Source of the DNA: Gaiellasilicea sp035575835
GTDB taxonomy: Bacteria > Actinomycetota > Thermoleophilia > Gaiellales > Gaiellaceae
NCBI GenBank assembly: GCA_035575835.1
Contig: DATLXM010000113.1
Location: 1-13,105 of the forward strand
Direction: 5' to 3'
DNA: 13,105 bases
The notes beneath the pieces were generated by a model. It searched no databases. It saw only the letters and a list, made by a program, of their open reading frames with translations, and was not told the origin of the DNA. The position numbers and the translations under genes are program-made. This document shows positions 12,335 to 13,105 of the stretch, in pieces (positions within the stretch are counted from its first letter, which is position 1; the number at the start of each line of letters is the position of its first letter).

Positions 12335-13105
12335 ATGCCGTTGCCGCTGCGCCGCACCCTCCTGCTCGCGCTCCTCGCGCTTCTCGCTCTCCCGTCGCTC
12401 GCGCACGCCGCAGGCGTCCAAACCACCTACGACCTGGCGAGCCCGTCCGGCTCGCTGTTCCCGAGCGACCGCTTCACCACGACCGACCCGAGCCAGCTTA
12501 CCGGCCTCCGCGTCGATCTCCCGAAGCCGAACTGCGCCGTCCGCCCGAGCGACTGCGCCGACATCGACGTGCTCAACACGCTCGACGGCTTCAACCTCCA
12601 GCCCAGGATCTCGATCCCCTTCACCGGCGTCGTCGACGTCGCCAGCGTCTCGAGCGCCAACGTCTTCCTCGTCCGCCTCTCGGACGGAGCGGTCACCAGG
12701 ATCAACCAGATCGTCTGGGAGCCTGCGGTGACGACGCTCCATGCGGAGTCGGATGCGCTCCTCTCGCAGTCCGCTCGCTACCTGCTCGTGGCCACGAACG
12801 GGATCGACGACGCCGCCGGCGACCCGATCGAGTCGTCGTCGTTCCTCCGGGATCTGAACTACGGCCATGCGAAGGATCGCGCCGACAAGGCCTATCGCAA
12901 GGACTTGATCGAAGCGCTCAACCACTCCCTTCCGGCAGGCGTCGCCAAGGGTGACGTCGTCGCGGCGAGCCTCTTCTCGACCCAGAGCGCGACGACTCTG
13001 CTCGAGCAGGTGCGCAGGCAGATCAAGGCCTCGAACCCGGCTCCGGCGGACTTCGCACTCGGGACGGCCGACGAGCGCACGGTCTTCCCGCTCTCGAGCA
13101 TCACC
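12335..13105 (+). CDS. secreted protein, bacterial lipase N-terminal-like, C-terminus missing
   Basis: 257 residues are visible and the frame runs off the right edge. A clear Sec signal peptide starts MPLPLRRTLLLALLALLAL and ends AHA before A26. The mature part contains LFPSDRF, TGLRVDLP, two cysteines C67 and C74 likely to form a disulfide, then VLNTLDGFNLQPRISIPF and a beta-rich region (VDVASVSSANVFLV) followed by YLLVATNGI. This order resembles the N-terminal Ig-like domain of large bacterial virulence-factor-type lipases and esterases (LNTLDGFS-type motif). The hydrolase domain with its catalytic Ser would lie outside, so the activity is inferred. Translation is supported by the Shine-Dalgarno at 12321. 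Confidence 0.72.
   Translation, partial: MPLPLRRTLLLALLALLALPSLAHAAGVQTTYDLASPSGSLFPSDRFTTTDPSQLTGLRVDLPKPNCAVRPSDCADIDVLNTLDGFNLQPRISIPFTGVVDVASVSSANVFLVRLSDGAVTRINQIVWEPAVTTLHAESDALLSQSARYLLVATNGIDDAAGDPIESSSFLRDLNYGHAKDRADKAYRKDLIEALNHSLPAGVAKGDVVAASLFSTQSATTLLEQVRRQIKASNPAPADFALGTADERTVFPLSSIT

Noticed and set aside
1..13105. Insertion sequences, CRISPR arrays, integrases or prophage genes
   Set aside because: None was recognised; genes are tightly packed, of uniform composition and mostly housekeeping in type.

Overview
The window is dense, GC-rich bacterial chromosome with almost no intergenic space. It uses many GTG starts, has stop-start overlaps, and carries an actinobacterial-type gene set. 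Several proteins (the M3-like HEAGH peptidase, the short Zincin_1-type protein, the lipase-N-like secreted protein) look like those of Thermoleophilia (Solirubrobacterales/Gaiellales-like Actinobacteria). That placement is inferred from protein character only. No mobile element, CRISPR array or prophage is visible.

Layout. (1) 1-3206, minus strand: yjbQ, an ABC-2 ATPase, an ABC-2 permease, and a TRAM/Fe-S RNA m5U methyltransferase (RlmD-like) cut by the window edge. The first three overlap by GTGA and look translationally coupled. The ATPase is missing one base near 2736, just before its Walker A motif. (2) 3226-4725, plus: an M3-like zinc peptidase, divergent from yjbQ across 19 bp. (3) 4732-5259, minus: a ferritin, convergent with the peptidase. 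(4) 5303-6682, plus: a rhomboid protease, a Zincin_1-type small metalloprotein, an untracked 31-residue single-TM protein, and a small DUF2630-like helical protein. (5) 6702-7925, plus: a 407-residue coiled-coil protein. (6) 7990-8062: tRNA-Ala(UGC), followed by two strong inverted repeats. (7) 8182-9204, plus: N-acetylglucosamine-6-phosphate deacetylase, convergent with tatA (9201-9416, minus), their stop codons overlapping. (8) 9449-10015, plus: a TlpA/ResA-type thioredoxin lipoprotein with an in-frame TGA. (9) 10093-12236, plus: a 44-residue membrane peptide, an Xre/MbcA/ParS-like small regulator and an ABC-F ATPase. (10) From 12335, plus: a secreted lipase-N-like protein that runs off the window.

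The most important observation is in the thioredoxin lipoprotein. The TGA at 9713-9715 sits exactly where the first Cys of the WCxxC redox motif belongs, giving W-U-S-T-C. The frame then continues for 99 more codons with a normal thioredoxin C-terminal half. A hairpin with a GGUC apical loop starts 14 nt after the TGA, which is the bacterial SECIS geometry. I read this as a probable selenoprotein that ordinary annotation would truncate at 88 residues.

A second pattern runs through the window. Nine genes at the head of transcription units have a TANNNT hexamer ending 6 or 7 nt before the start codon (rlmD, yjbQ, the M3 peptidase, ferritin, rhomboid, the coiled-coil gene, nagA, tatA and the thioredoxin). 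This is the arrangement expected for leaderless mRNAs. The only clear Shine-Dalgarno sequence belongs to the secreted protein at 12335.
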